In this document: in pieces, positions 26,764 through 35,299 of the stretch
How the letters are laid out: the number at the start of each line of letters is the position of its first letter
How positions within the stretch are numbered: the first letter of the stretch is position 1
DNA from: Pedobacter sp. Leaf216
Lineage (GTDB): Bacteria > Bacteroidota > Bacteroidia > Sphingobacteriales > Sphingobacteriaceae
Assembly: GCF_001421515.1 (NCBI RefSeq)
Contig: NZ_LMKM01000010.1
Coordinates: 1-64,000 of the forward strand
DNA length: 64,000 bases
Direction: 5' to 3'
Made by a program: the position numbers and the translations under genes
The notes under the pieces: generated by a model
What the model saw: only the letters and a program-made list of their open reading frames with translations
Database searches by the model: none
What the model was told of the DNA's origin: nothing

Positions 26764-27153
26764 TTAGCTTTCTTTTTCAGTAAAGTCAACAGGTTTCTTT
26801 TCAAAATAAGGATCGAAATTTTGAACCTTTTTAGGTTTAAGAATTACATATAATCCTAAGCCGATTAGCATCAAAGCTGTACTGATCCGTGATAAATCGA
26901 AATCGAAAATACTGATCGCTTTCAGGGTAAATAAACCACCAATTATTGTTAAGGCCAACCAGCTGCTGCCCTGAAAGTTTTTACGGTAACCCATCCACAA
27001 ACCTACACCTAACATGATGGTATGCCATTTTAAAATCCAATGTGGAACATCGATACCTGAGTTTCTTAGTAAGAATACTGAACCGATTGTGATGATTAAA
27101 ATACCTAAACCGAATTGTTTATCTGCGTGATTTTTTTTGATGAAATTTTCCAT
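26764..27153 (-). CDS. LiaF/DUF5668-like small membrane protein
   Basis: 129 residues with four short membrane helices in the pattern FGLGILIITIGSVFLLRN...WHTIMLGVGLWMGY, WLALTIIGGLFTLK and ALMLIGLGLYVILKP. This is the LiaF-type transmembrane domain (DUF5668) without the C-terminal sensor domain. Relatives act in cell-envelope stress sensing, but this truncated form has no known role. It stands alone between the two RNA-like repeats, with its own terminator. Confidence 0.78.
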   Translation of the reverse strand: MENFIKKNHADKQFGLGILIITIGSVFLLRNSGIDVPHWILKWHTIMLGVGLWMGYRKNFQGSSWLALTIIGGLFTLKAISIFDFDLSRISTALMLIGLGLYVILKPKKVQNFDPYFEKKPVDFTEKES

Positions 27154-27480
27154 GACCGTTTTGTTTTATGAATCAAATGTAGCACAGAAACCAACGCCGG
27201 GGAATGGCTTTTCTCTTAGTTGGGAGGTTTTATCGGTGAGTGAAATAAAACCGTCGGTAAAAAAATTTGGGTGTTTTTAAAAATTGAATTTTATCGGTGA
27301 AATTCTGGATTACTTCAAAGTCGACTAATCGTTTAATTAAACAACCGATAAACTAATGACAAGTAAACCATTAAAAGATCGCTTCACACTGCCCGCTACC
27401 TTAACCCTTCAGTTCGCAATAACGTTGAATATGAACCAGTGATGAACAAACTAATGACCAAATGACAAATCAACCAACTA
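27154..27480. other. Intergenic region upstream of the small membrane-protein gene
   Basis: 327 bp without a gene. It holds three copies of one 9-12 base word: TTTTATCGGTGA at 27228-27239 and 27289-27300, and its inverted form ACCGATAAA at 27344-27352. There are also two 'AAACTAATGAC' stretches near 27350 and 27449. No terminator was seen after rpiA, whose 3' end faces this gap. Confidence 0.6.
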
Positions 27481-28170
27481 TTATTCAAAAATGATAATAT
27501 CTTTTCCTTCGCTCATGATCACCTTTGAAGTAATGTTTACGAAAAGGCCGTGAGCGAGCACTCCATTAATCTGATTGAGATCGAATGATAGCTTTTGAGG
27601 ATCGGCAATTAAGCCAAAGTCTGCATCGATAATCAGGTTTCCGTTATCGGTAATATAATGCTTCTCCCCTGCCAATCTTAATATTGCTTTGCCGCCAAGT
27701 TTATTGATTTGGTCTGATACATATTGATAAGCCAGGGGAATAACCTCAACCGGAACAGTAAAAGCACCCAGTTTTTTAACTTTTTTAGAGGCATCGGTAA
27801 TGACAATGGTATTCTTACTTAAGGATGCGATTATTTTCTCTCTAAATAATGCTCCTCCACCACCTTTAATCAGATCGAGGGTCTCTGTAAATTCATCTGC
27901 CCCATCAATACTGATATCAATTTCGCTTAAACTTCCAAGATCTAAAATTTGGATGCCCAAAGATATGGCCAATTCTTCCGTCCGGATTGAACTTGCCGCA
28001 GCAGTAATTTTTAGCCCATCTTTTACGCACTTACCCAATTCATTAATGGCAAAAGTTGTGGTAGATCCTGTACCCAACCCTACAACATCGCCATCTTTAA
28101 CAAATTTTACTGCAGCCAGGGCAGCAGCCAGTTTTTCTGCATTCTGTTCGGTTTGATTTATCGTAGCCAT
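27481..28170 (-). CDS. rpiA: Ribose-5-phosphate isomerase A
   Basis: Interconverts ribulose-5-phosphate and ribose-5-phosphate in the pentose phosphate pathway. The 229-residue protein has the phosphate-binding GTGSTT near residue 35, the DGADE motif near residue 90, and KGGGGALFREK with the catalytic glutamate and lysine. Length and motifs are fully normal. It is not in an obvious operon. Confidence 0.97.
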   Translation of the reverse strand: MATINQTEQNAEKLAAALAAVKFVKDGDVVGLGTGSTTTFAINELGKCVKDGLKITAAASSIRTEELAISLGIQILDLGSLSEIDISIDGADEFTETLDLIKGGGGALFREKIIASLSKNTIVITDASKKVKKLGAFTVPVEVIPLAYQYVSDQINKLGGKAILRLAGEKHYITDNGNLIIDADFGLIADPQKLSFDLNQINGVLAHGLFVNITSKVIMSEGKDIIIFE

Positions 28171-28223
28171 AAAGTAAAAGTAGGTTTAAATGGTAAATAT
28201 CCCAAAAACGAAAAAAAAATTAC

Positions 28224-28322
28224 AGCTGATGCAATAAATCCATTATATAGCGTTTATGTATATGAGAGCGTTAATTTAGATGATGGGGATTCTGCACTAG
28301 TGGAATCCCCATTTCTTTTTTA
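28224..28322 (+). ncRNA. Candidate structured small RNA, copy 2
   Basis: Second copy of the element at 26549. Core AGCGTTTATG starts at 28249; the terminator stem is ATGGGGAT / ATCCCCAT (28283-28290 with 28305-28312), then TTTCTTTTTT. The flanking genes (rpiA and the cytochrome c gene) both lie on the minus strand, so a plus-strand transcript would need its own promoter. A TATATAG at 28244-28250 sits where copy 1 has TATTTAC and might be part of it. Confidence 0.6.
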
Positions 28323-28420
28323 AGTTCCGATTCATATCCGGTCGGTGATGCACTAATTGATAGCATGAAAACTGAAGAACAGGCGTATAAACAATATAAT
28401 GCTCTTCATTTTTTCTTATA

Positions 28421-28455
28421 AAAATAAAAAACGGCTGGCATTTCTACCAACCGTT
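28421..28455 (-). terminator. Rho-independent terminator of the sugar-locus operon
   Basis: On the minus strand AACGGTTGG / CCAGCCGTT pairs over 9 bp with one G-U, followed by TTTTTATTTTT. It lies 20 bp after the stop codon of the propeller/cytochrome c gene and marks the end of the minus-strand locus. Confidence 0.75.
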
Positions 28456-28474
28456 CATTAACAACTAATCTAAC

Positions 28475-30448
28475 TTATTTATTTAAGGAATTTATCCATC
28501 CTGCAATTTTCAACGCTTCTGCTTTGGTTACCTGCGGCATTGGCGGCATTTCGGTTGAGTAACCCGGCCAGTTTTGCGGTTGTGGGTTATGAATTAACTG
28601 AAATATTTTTTCAGGTGAATATTTGCGTTTTGCAATTTCAGCGAAGGGCGGGCCAATCTGTCTTTTGGTTGGATTGTGGCAGGCTAAACAGGTGTTTTTA
28701 GCGAGCAAACCTTCTACCTCTTTATAAGTTGGTGCCTTTGTTGAAGTAGTAGTAACAGTAGTAGGTTTCGCTTCGGTTCCTGCTGGTCCTTTTGCTTCAG
28801 GTGCTTTACGTAATGTTCCTTTAGGCACAGCGGTTTTCTTTGCAGGCGCAGCTGGAGTTGCCGAATTTTTAGTACTTACCTCGCTGGCAGATAGTTTATT
28901 TCCATCCGGAATCTGGTTCAGCGTGTAATAAGCTACAGGATGAATCAATGAGTAAAAACCGTTCTGCGATCTAATTCCATCCAATGTTAAGGTATGAATA
29001 TAATATTGACGGAGATTAGTAACTATAATTCTGGCTTTTAAGCCATCAGCTGAAACTTTAACACCAGAAATTTTTAATTTCTCTGTATTAACAGGAGGTG
29101 AACCATAAACTGGATGATATTTATAAATGAAACTTTCAACATTGTACGAAGCTAAATCTTCAGCCGATTTACGATCGACAGGCATGGTAAATTCCACCTC
29201 AAAACCATCAGGCATTGCCCTTACGGCTTTCATTTCGAAAGGTGTTTTATTGTTGTAAACCAATCTTTCTAAACCTTCGTTTGCGTCGCCAGCAGATCCC
29301 CAACCACGGTTGGTTTCTCCAACAAATAAAGATCCGTCAGTACCCCATTCCAATCGCAATACTCCTGAACGGAAACCTTTGCGGAAAAGGAAGGCTGCAC
29401 CTTGCTCTTCACCTTTTACGGTTTCCATAAAAATTCTCGAAATGATACTCATTCCCTGATCGCCAACTAAAATCTGACCTGCAAATGGACCAAATGTATT
29501 TTCAGGAATTTTAACTGGTTCGGCAGATGAGATACCCAAAATGCCATAAGGCAACCAAACTGAAGGTAAACGCAGCTCAGGAAACACTTTTTTCATTTCG
29601 AATAAGGTTTTGAATTTCTCGTTTACCCTATTTTCTGGTTTGATGTATCTTCCTTCTTCGTTTTTGGTTCTTCGCTCATCTATTTGCGAGTAAAAGAAAT
29701 CTGACTGTAGTTTAACTGGAGAATTTGGTAAGTTAGTCCACCTTAAACTAGCCGGGTGACCCATAAAATCGCCCTTATTTACTTTCCATAAACCACCTGA
29801 TCCTACCCAGTCGCCCTGGTTTTCGGTATAATAAAATTTGCCATCAATACTCCCAATTCCTGCCGGCGAGCGGAAACCTGCAGCATAAGGGCTCATTTTT
29901 CCATCTTCGGTAATATTCATTGCCCAGCCACGCATTGGCACACGACTTTCTGCGCGCCACCATTCTTCATCACCAAAAGCAACATTTGCGGTAACCATAA
30001 AAGTACCATCAGGCATTAATTTGGGGCCAAAACTATATTCGTGGTAGTGACCGCTTAAAGGCCATGCATAAACGGTTTCGTACACATCGGCTTTGCCATC
30101 CTGATCTTTATCAACCAGTTTGGTTAATTCGCCACGCTGTGCTACATAGATTGCACCGTTTTTATAGGCTATACCTAAAATTTCGTGTAAACCGTAAGCA
30201 AACCTGCGCCAATAGGGCTTTGCACTGGTTGGGTTTTCTACAATGTAAACATCGCCCCTACGGGTAGATACTCCTAAATCTCCATTTGGAAGGGTTATTA
30301 AGCCACCAACTTCTAAAATAGGGCCTTCGGGAACGCGTACTTTATTTATTTTGAAAAAATCTTCTTCTTTCGGTGTTTCCTGTGCAAAAACTGTGGTAAA
30401 GCTAAAACTTAATGCCAGTATTGCTAATTTTTTAAATGTATTTCTCAT
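28475..30448 (-). CDS. Secreted beta-propeller protein with C-terminal cytochrome c domain
   Basis: 657 residues. A signal peptide (cleavage near VFAQE) leads a large propeller-type domain (about 40-480, with GGLITLPNGDLGVSTRRGDVY and VAQRGELTKLVDKDQDGKAD), like the PQQ-sugar-dehydrogenase-related group. A Pro/Ala/Thr/Lys-rich linker (about 520-575) follows, then a single-haem cytochrome c domain with CLACH and a likely methionine ligand in MPPMP. Such proteins are periplasmic or outer-surface oxidoreductases of sugars. It follows the DUF1080 gene by 11 bp, so both are cotranscribed; together they may oxidise and cleave a sugar glycoside. The electron acceptor and substrate are not known. Confidence 0.82.
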   Translation of the reverse strand: MRNTFKKLAILALSFSFTTVFAQETPKEEDFFKINKVRVPEGPILEVGGLITLPNGDLGVSTRRGDVYIVENPTSAKPYWRRFAYGLHEILGIAYKNGAIYVAQRGELTKLVDKDQDGKADVYETVYAWPLSGHYHEYSFGPKLMPDGTFMVTANVAFGDEEWWRAESRVPMRGWAMNITEDGKMSPYAAGFRSPAGIGSIDGKFYYTENQGDWVGSGGLWKVNKGDFMGHPASLRWTNLPNSPVKLQSDFFYSQIDERRTKNEEGRYIKPENRVNEKFKTLFEMKKVFPELRLPSVWLPYGILGISSAEPVKIPENTFGPFAGQILVGDQGMSIISRIFMETVKGEEQGAAFLFRKGFRSGVLRLEWGTDGSLFVGETNRGWGSAGDANEGLERLVYNNKTPFEMKAVRAMPDGFEVEFTMPVDRKSAEDLASYNVESFIYKYHPVYGSPPVNTEKLKISGVKVSADGLKARIIVTNLRQYYIHTLTLDGIRSQNGFYSLIHPVAYYTLNQIPDGNKLSASEVSTKNSATPAAPAKKTAVPKGTLRKAPEAKGPAGTEAKPTTVTTTSTKAPTYKEVEGLLAKNTCLACHNPTKRQIGPPFAEIAKRKYSPEKIFQLIHNPQPQNWPGYSTEMPPMPQVTKAEALKIAGWINSLNK

Positions 30449-30459
30449 TGTGATTCCAA

Positions 30460-31869
30460 TTAAAACAAAATGGTATAATTTAACTTGCTTCCAATAGCTA
30501 CAATAATCTCTTTTTTACCATCAACATCTCTGATTACCGGCTTTGCAGATCCATCAGCTAATTGGATGTAATAAGATTTATCATCAATCAGGTACAAACC
30601 TTTTGTTACTTCTTCGATATTTGAAGCAGTTGCCAATAGGAAATATAAATCTTTTGATGGTTTATCCACTGTAACTTCTCTTGTTAAACCTTGTCCATTT
30701 TCCATTACCTTAACGGCATCGGTAACATTTGTTCCATTGATGATATACTTAAATTCCGGGCGGTCTTGTTTATCTATTACATAACCTTTGGTTCTGAAAC
30801 CAGTACCTGCGGTATCGGCAACCCATTTAGCCTGATCGTTTGTTAATTTTGCAATGGCCAGGATAGGTTTTTGGGTAAAACGGGTTACACTGCCCAAAGC
30901 ACGCGAAGTTCCGTTTCCACGGCCATCCCACATTGGTGTAGCATCTATAAAATCACCGTGCCATCCTTGCAATAGGGTTCCATTATCTAAATCATAGCTA
31001 TAAGCAGTTTTTTCTGGTCCACCTACCGATATGGCATGTACCGAACGTACGCGTGGTGCCACATCAACAAAGCTTCTAATCATATTGTTGCTTGCCGCAT
31101 CGATATAGATTGGATCTGCACCTCCGTTTTGATTTGCTTTAGGAATTTCTGATAGTTCTTTAATTTCGATATTTCTGAACGCTACCGAACCGTGATCGCC
31201 CTGCAAACGCAAAGGGCCTTTTGCTTTTTCAGCACCGGCTGCTCCTCTTGTTGCGCCGAAGAGTTCAACATTTTCGTGAATAAGCACACCATTCAATTCT
31301 ACACTGATGATTTTAGCATTCTGTGTTTTTGTTCCGGAAGCATCAAATTTTGGTGCCTGGAAAATGATTTTAATGTGTTGCCATAAACCTGGTGCTTTAC
31401 TGGCATTCTGACGTGGTGCAATGCCTCCAAATCCCTTTTCTGCTTCTGGCTTGCTGTCATCCCAACGTTGGTAAATGCCACCGTTATTTGATGATGTTGC
31501 ATTTTTTAATCCCCATGCATCATCAATCTGAATTTCATAATTACCTTGAAGGTAAATTCCTGAATTTGTTCCTTTTGCAGTAAAATAATCCAGTTCTACT
31601 GCTACATCACCATACTCATTAACTGTGTATAAATCTGCTCCGGATTTTTTGGCTGAAGATTGATTGACGAGAATACCTTCACCTTTGGTAGTTTTTAAAA
31701 CATTTTCGGCATTAAGATCAGTAACAACATTTTGCGCTAATGACCATGAATTTGAAGGATTTTTGAAGGCTGAAAGATCTTTGAGATCAATACGCTGGCC
31801 AAATGCCAGCAGGGTTCCGCATAGCCAGACAATGGCTGTAAAACCCGTCTTCGAGACGTTGATGTTCAT
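30460..31869 (-). CDS. DUF1080 (3-keto-disaccharide hydrolase domain) protein
   Basis: 469 residues, secreted (signal to about LLAFGQ). The DUF1080 lectin-like fold covers about 28-240, with GDVAVELDYFTAKGTNSGIYLQGNYEIQI. The rest forms an extra strand-rich domain of unknown kind. DUF1080 proteins are now linked to hydrolysis of 3-keto-glycosides. The neighbour downstream is the propeller/cytochrome c protein, which could supply a 3-keto intermediate. No operator copy was found right upstream; a MITE-like palindrome (31922-32007) separates it from the GH92 gene. Confidence 0.85.
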   Translation of the reverse strand: MNINVSKTGFTAIVWLCGTLLAFGQRIDLKDLSAFKNPSNSWSLAQNVVTDLNAENVLKTTKGEGILVNQSSAKKSGADLYTVNEYGDVAVELDYFTAKGTNSGIYLQGNYEIQIDDAWGLKNATSSNNGGIYQRWDDSKPEAEKGFGGIAPRQNASKAPGLWQHIKIIFQAPKFDASGTKTQNAKIISVELNGVLIHENVELFGATRGAAGAEKAKGPLRLQGDHGSVAFRNIEIKELSEIPKANQNGGADPIYIDAASNNMIRSFVDVAPRVRSVHAISVGGPEKTAYSYDLDNGTLLQGWHGDFIDATPMWDGRGNGTSRALGSVTRFTQKPILAIAKLTNDQAKWVADTAGTGFRTKGYVIDKQDRPEFKYIINGTNVTDAVKVMENGQGLTREVTVDKPSKDLYFLLATASNIEEVTKGLYLIDDKSYYIQLADGSAKPVIRDVDGKKEIIVAIGSKLNYTILF

Positions 31870-31921
31870 ATATTTGGTTTTAGTTTGGCCTTAATTAAGA
31901 ACCAATTGTTATTTTAAAATG

Positions 31922-32007
31922 AGACTGTATCATAAAGTTGAATTCAAATTAATCATGCACAAGTGCTTATGCGCTCTTTATGACAATTTTATTTTATGAT
32001 ACAGTCT
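31922..32007. repeat. 86-bp element with 15-bp perfect terminal inverted repeats
   Basis: AGACTGTATCATAAA (31922-31936) and its exact inverse TTTATGATACAGTCT (31993-32007) bound an 86-bp stretch lying between the GH92 and DUF1080 genes. The interior has a small palindrome (GCACAAGTGC) and no open frame. It has the size and layout of a MITE (a transposon remnant that needs a transposase elsewhere). Because of its hairpin it could also end the GH92 transcript. No clear target-site duplication was found. Confidence 0.55.
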
Positions 32008-32017
32008 TAATCTTTTT

Positions 32018-34306
32018 CTATTTTTCTGTTGATAATGAATAAGGGAAATCAGCAGGATTTGAACCTCTGGTTTTGTTAGGCGTGGCTGTCATATTGAAAT
32101 TGAGCACGGCACCTTTTTGTAAACCACTATGGCTAATCCAGTTTTTAGAATAAGGCTTACCATTCATTTGCAACGATTGTACATAACGGTTATTATCGCT
32201 ATTTGCAGCAGCATTTATGACAACAGTTTTACCGTTTTCTAAAGTAACTGTTACCTTTTTAAATAAAGGTGCGCCTAAAACATATTGATCTACAGCTGGT
32301 GTTACCGGGTAAAAACCCATGGCCGAAAATACATACCATGCAGAAGTTTGTCCGTTATCTTCGTCACCACAATAACCATCAGGAGTGGCTTTGTACATCC
32401 TGTTCATGGTTTCTCTCACCCAATATTGTGTTTTATAAGGTGCACCGCCATAATTATAAAGGTAAATCATGTGTTGAATCGGTTGGTTACCATGAGCGTA
32501 CTGACCCATGTTTGCAATTTGCATTTCACGGATCTCGTGAATTACGCCACCATAAGCACTTTCATCAAATACCGGAGGCATAGAGAAAACTGAATCCAAT
32601 TTATTTACAAACTTACTGTGGCCGCCCATTAATTTGGCTAAACCATCAATATCCTGAAAAACCGACCAGGTATAGTGCCAGCTGTTACCTTCAGTAAATG
32701 CACCACCCCATTTAAATGGACTGAACGGACTTTGGAAAGTTCCATCCTGATTTTTACCACGCATTAAACCAGAAGCCGGATCGAAAAGATTTTTATAATT
32801 CATGGCTCTTTTCTTGTAAATATCAATTTCTGAGGCGGGTTTGCCTAAAGCTCTTCCCAATTGATAAATGGTGAAGTCATCATAAGAATATTCTAAGGTT
32901 TTAGCTGCATTTTCGTTCTTTTTAACATCGAAAGGCACATAACCTAGTTCGTTGTAATATTTAACCCCATCACGGCCAACGGCTTCCATAGGGCCTTCGT
33001 TGTTGGCACCATGTTTTAAAGCAGACCATAAAGTTTCGATATCATAACCACGCATACCTTTAATGTAGGCATCAGAAACAACTGAAGCTGAGTTGTTACC
33101 CACCATAATATTGGCATAACCTGGGCTGCTCCACTCTGGCAACCAACCACCTTCTTTATAATCGTTGATTAACCCTTGCTGCATTTCTTTGTTGATTGAA
33201 GGATAAACAAGGTTTAAGAAAGGATATAAAGCCCTAAAAGTATCCCAGAAACCGGTACCGGCGAACATATAGCCTGGTAATACCTGACCATTATATGGGC
33301 TCCAGTGTACAATCTGGTTCTGTGCATCAACTTCGTATAATTTATTTGGGAAGAACAATGTGCGGTACATAGCCGAATAGAAAGTACGTGTTTGATCGAT
33401 TGTACCACCTTCTACGCTGATTTTGCTTAAAGTTTTGTTCCATGTTGCGCGGCCTTTTGCTTTTGTAGCATCGAAACCGTCATTGGCCAACTCTCTTTTC
33501 AAGTTTAAATCGGCTTGCTCAAAACTGATAAACGAAGAGGCAACTTTAGCAATTACCTGCTCGCCTTTTTGAGTGGCAAAACCGATTACTGCACCTGCAT
33601 GATCTACTGTTAACTCTAAATCTTTATCGTTTAATTTTTTATCATCCCAGGTTTTAGCCAGTTTAAAATCTTTATTGAAATAGATTACAAAATAGTTTTT
33701 GAAGTTTTTAGGCAGCGGACCACGGGCATATTTAGTAGTATAACCAATGATTTTTCTTTCTGCCGGAATGATTTTAATATACGAACCCTTGTTTTGGGCA
33801 TCTACCACTACATAAGAACTATCGGTTTTAGGAAAAGTAAACCTAAATTGTGCTGCTCTTTCTGTAGGGGTAATTTCGGTGGTTACATTAGCATCTGCTA
33901 AATAAACGCTATAGTAATATGGTTTAGAAATTTCGGCTTTGTGGCTGAACCAGCTTGCGCGATCATCATCAGTAAACCTAAGCTTGCCCGTAACAGGCAT
34001 GATAGAGAAAGCACCGTAATCGTTCATCCATGGTGATGGTTGGTGGGTTTGTTTAAAACCTCTGATTTTATCTGCATCGTAAACATAAGCCCATCCATCG
34101 CCGTTTTTGCCGGTTTGTGGCGACCACATGTTCATTCCCCATGGTAAACCGATTGCCGGATAGGTATTCCCGTTTGATAGATCCGGTTTGGATGCTGTTC
34201 CCATTAATGGGTTTATCCAATCAACAGGATCTGTAATTTTCCCTATTGTTTGCGCAAAGCTGGTTGATGCCGCAACACTCAATAAGGCGATAAGTAATTT
34301 TTTCAT
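32018..34306 (-). CDS. GH92-family exo-alpha-mannosidase (first copy)
   Basis: 762-residue secreted enzyme (signal to about TSFAQ) of glycoside hydrolase family 92, calcium-dependent, trimming alpha-mannose from glycans. Family motifs are present in order: WINPLMGTASKPDLSNGNTYP, GMNMWSPQTGKNGDGW, GTGFWDTFRALYPF near residue 350, FTEGNSWHYTW, GNQPIQHMIYLYNYGG and GYCGDEDNGQTSAWYVFSAMGFYPV. Linkage preference cannot be read off. It is 40 bp downstream of a BSP-peptidase gene and probably shares its message. Confidence 0.96.
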   Translation of the reverse strand: MKKLLIALLSVAASTSFAQTIGKITDPVDWINPLMGTASKPDLSNGNTYPAIGLPWGMNMWSPQTGKNGDGWAYVYDADKIRGFKQTHQPSPWMNDYGAFSIMPVTGKLRFTDDDRASWFSHKAEISKPYYYSVYLADANVTTEITPTERAAQFRFTFPKTDSSYVVVDAQNKGSYIKIIPAERKIIGYTTKYARGPLPKNFKNYFVIYFNKDFKLAKTWDDKKLNDKDLELTVDHAGAVIGFATQKGEQVIAKVASSFISFEQADLNLKRELANDGFDATKAKGRATWNKTLSKISVEGGTIDQTRTFYSAMYRTLFFPNKLYEVDAQNQIVHWSPYNGQVLPGYMFAGTGFWDTFRALYPFLNLVYPSINKEMQQGLINDYKEGGWLPEWSSPGYANIMVGNNSASVVSDAYIKGMRGYDIETLWSALKHGANNEGPMEAVGRDGVKYYNELGYVPFDVKKNENAAKTLEYSYDDFTIYQLGRALGKPASEIDIYKKRAMNYKNLFDPASGLMRGKNQDGTFQSPFSPFKWGGAFTEGNSWHYTWSVFQDIDGLAKLMGGHSKFVNKLDSVFSMPPVFDESAYGGVIHEIREMQIANMGQYAHGNQPIQHMIYLYNYGGAPYKTQYWVRETMNRMYKATPDGYCGDEDNGQTSAWYVFSAMGFYPVTPAVDQYVLGAPLFKKVTVTLENGKTVVINAAANSDNNRYVQSLQMNGKPYSKNWISHSGLQKGAVLNFNMTATPNKTRGSNPADFPYSLSTEK

Positions 34307-34346
34307 TTGTCGTGTTTGTGTTTTTTTATATGCTTGGAATTATTTT

Positions 34347-35018
34347 TTAAACTTCAGAATTTTTAACGTAATCTGCCCACAGTGCATCCAAATCTTTACC
34401 TGTTAATTTTTCCCAGATATTTTTGGTGTAGGTATGGTCTCTTAATGCGGCATCTACGGCTTTAATGGTACCTTGTTTTACATTTTTCTCCATCCAGGCA
34501 AAAAATGCAGCGGTAATGCGGTAGCTGTTTTTATAAGAATGATCTGGCTTTAATACTGGCAGCGACCATTTGGCACCTTCATTATCTACACCGAATTTGT
34601 AACGTGCATAATCCGCAATACCTTCTGTTAACCAACCCGGGCCAACACTCCTTCCATAATCCTGTACAATGTGCATCACTTCGTGGGTAACCACATCAAT
34701 ATCTTCAGGATGCTTTATCATCCACATCGAACTGAAGGTTACTTTGCCATCGGCAGTTGCAGCAACACCATCGTAAGCAGTATCTACAAAAAACTTTACC
34801 TCTTTAACGGTTGATGGATTGTATTCTTTAGCCAGTTTAGGATAAACTTCGAAGAAAGTTTTGATCAAACGTTTTTTCAGTTGAGGATCAAGTGCTGCAA
34901 AATTACTCTCGAAAGAAAGCGTATAACCGTTTTTTTTGGTAATTTCCTGTGCTTTTAACTGTACGGAGAAAGTAGAAACAAGGGCTGCGAAAATTGTAAG
35001 AATAAATATTTTTTTCAT
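34347..35018 (-). CDS. Basic secretory protein (BSP)-family metallopeptidase, short form
   Basis: 223 residues with a signal peptide (to about LKAQ). The BSP domain fills residues 30-220. It carries the zinc motif HEVMH (112-116) and the following LTEGIADYARYKFG (E132, D136), the pattern of this putative secreted metallopeptidase family. In Bacteroidota these genes often accompany GH92 genes, which suggests attack on the protein part of mannosylated glycoproteins. An operator-like palindrome lies 61 bp upstream of its start. A longer paralogue is the gene just before it. Confidence 0.9.
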   Translation of the reverse strand: MKKIFILTIFAALVSTFSVQLKAQEITKKNGYTLSFESNFAALDPQLKKRLIKTFFEVYPKLAKEYNPSTVKEVKFFVDTAYDGVAATADGKVTFSSMWMIKHPEDIDVVTHEVMHIVQDYGRSVGPGWLTEGIADYARYKFGVDNEGAKWSLPVLKPDHSYKNSYRITAAFFAWMEKNVKQGTIKAVDAALRDHTYTKNIWEKLTGKDLDALWADYVKNSEV

Positions 35019-35078
35019 TTATTAGGGATATTATTACTTTGGTTAGCGCATTTAGTTCTGCAAAATAAATATAATATG

Positions 35079-35090
35079 TAAAACGTTTTA
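35079..35090. promoter_or_regulatory. LacI-type operator-like palindrome upstream of short BSP gene
   Basis: TAAAACGTTTTA with flanks GT...GTAAAT, a perfect 12-bp palindrome with a central CG, as in LacI/GalR operators. It lies 61 bp before the start codon. On the minus strand a TATTTTG follows by about 18 bp, so the site would overlap the -33 promoter region. Confidence 0.65.
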
Positions 35091-35143
35091 GTAAATGATC
35101 AAAAATTTTACTTTAAGGATGGTTATTTTTACAAAACAGCGGT

Positions 35144-35210
35144 CGTCATTTGTAGCGGACCCGAAAGCTAGCGGGTGCAACGGAGTGTTCAGCGAAGCTA
35201 AATCTGTCTG
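35144..35210. repeat. Intergenic repeat remnant
   Basis: Begins CGTCATTTGTAGCGGACCC, has a hairpin ACCCG...CGGGT, and ends near AAATCTGTCTGG. The CGTCATT start resembles dispersed repeats at 16817 and 49916. It is the non-coding part between the two BSP genes; the call is weak. Confidence 0.3.
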
Positions 35211-35242
35211 GATAAATCTCTTTTTGGTATGTATCCAAAGAG

Positions 35243-35284
35243 AAGTCAAGTTTGCCTTGTCACATTGCCTGTAAAACTTGACTT
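35243..35284 (-). terminator. Hairpin at the 3' end of the long BSP gene
   Basis: AAGTCAAGTTT / AAACTTGACTT (35243-35253 with 35274-35284) is an 11-bp perfect stem 16 bp downstream of the long BSP stop codon. Only CTCTTT follows on the minus strand, so it may be a weak terminator or a processing site. Confidence 0.5.
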
Positions 35285-35299
35285 TCTGTAAATTTCTTT

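Larger units (their letters stand above)
28171..28474. other. Intergenic region between rpiA and the cytochrome c gene
   Basis: 304 bp. It contains copy 2 of the RNA-like element (28224-28322) and the terminator of the cytochrome c gene (28421-28455). Nothing else is recognisable in the ~100 bp between them. Confidence 0.6.

Noticed and set aside
26668..26853. 61-codon open frame overlapping the terminator at 26707
   Set aside because: It overlaps a terminator and the antisense of a real gene, with no recognisable domain.
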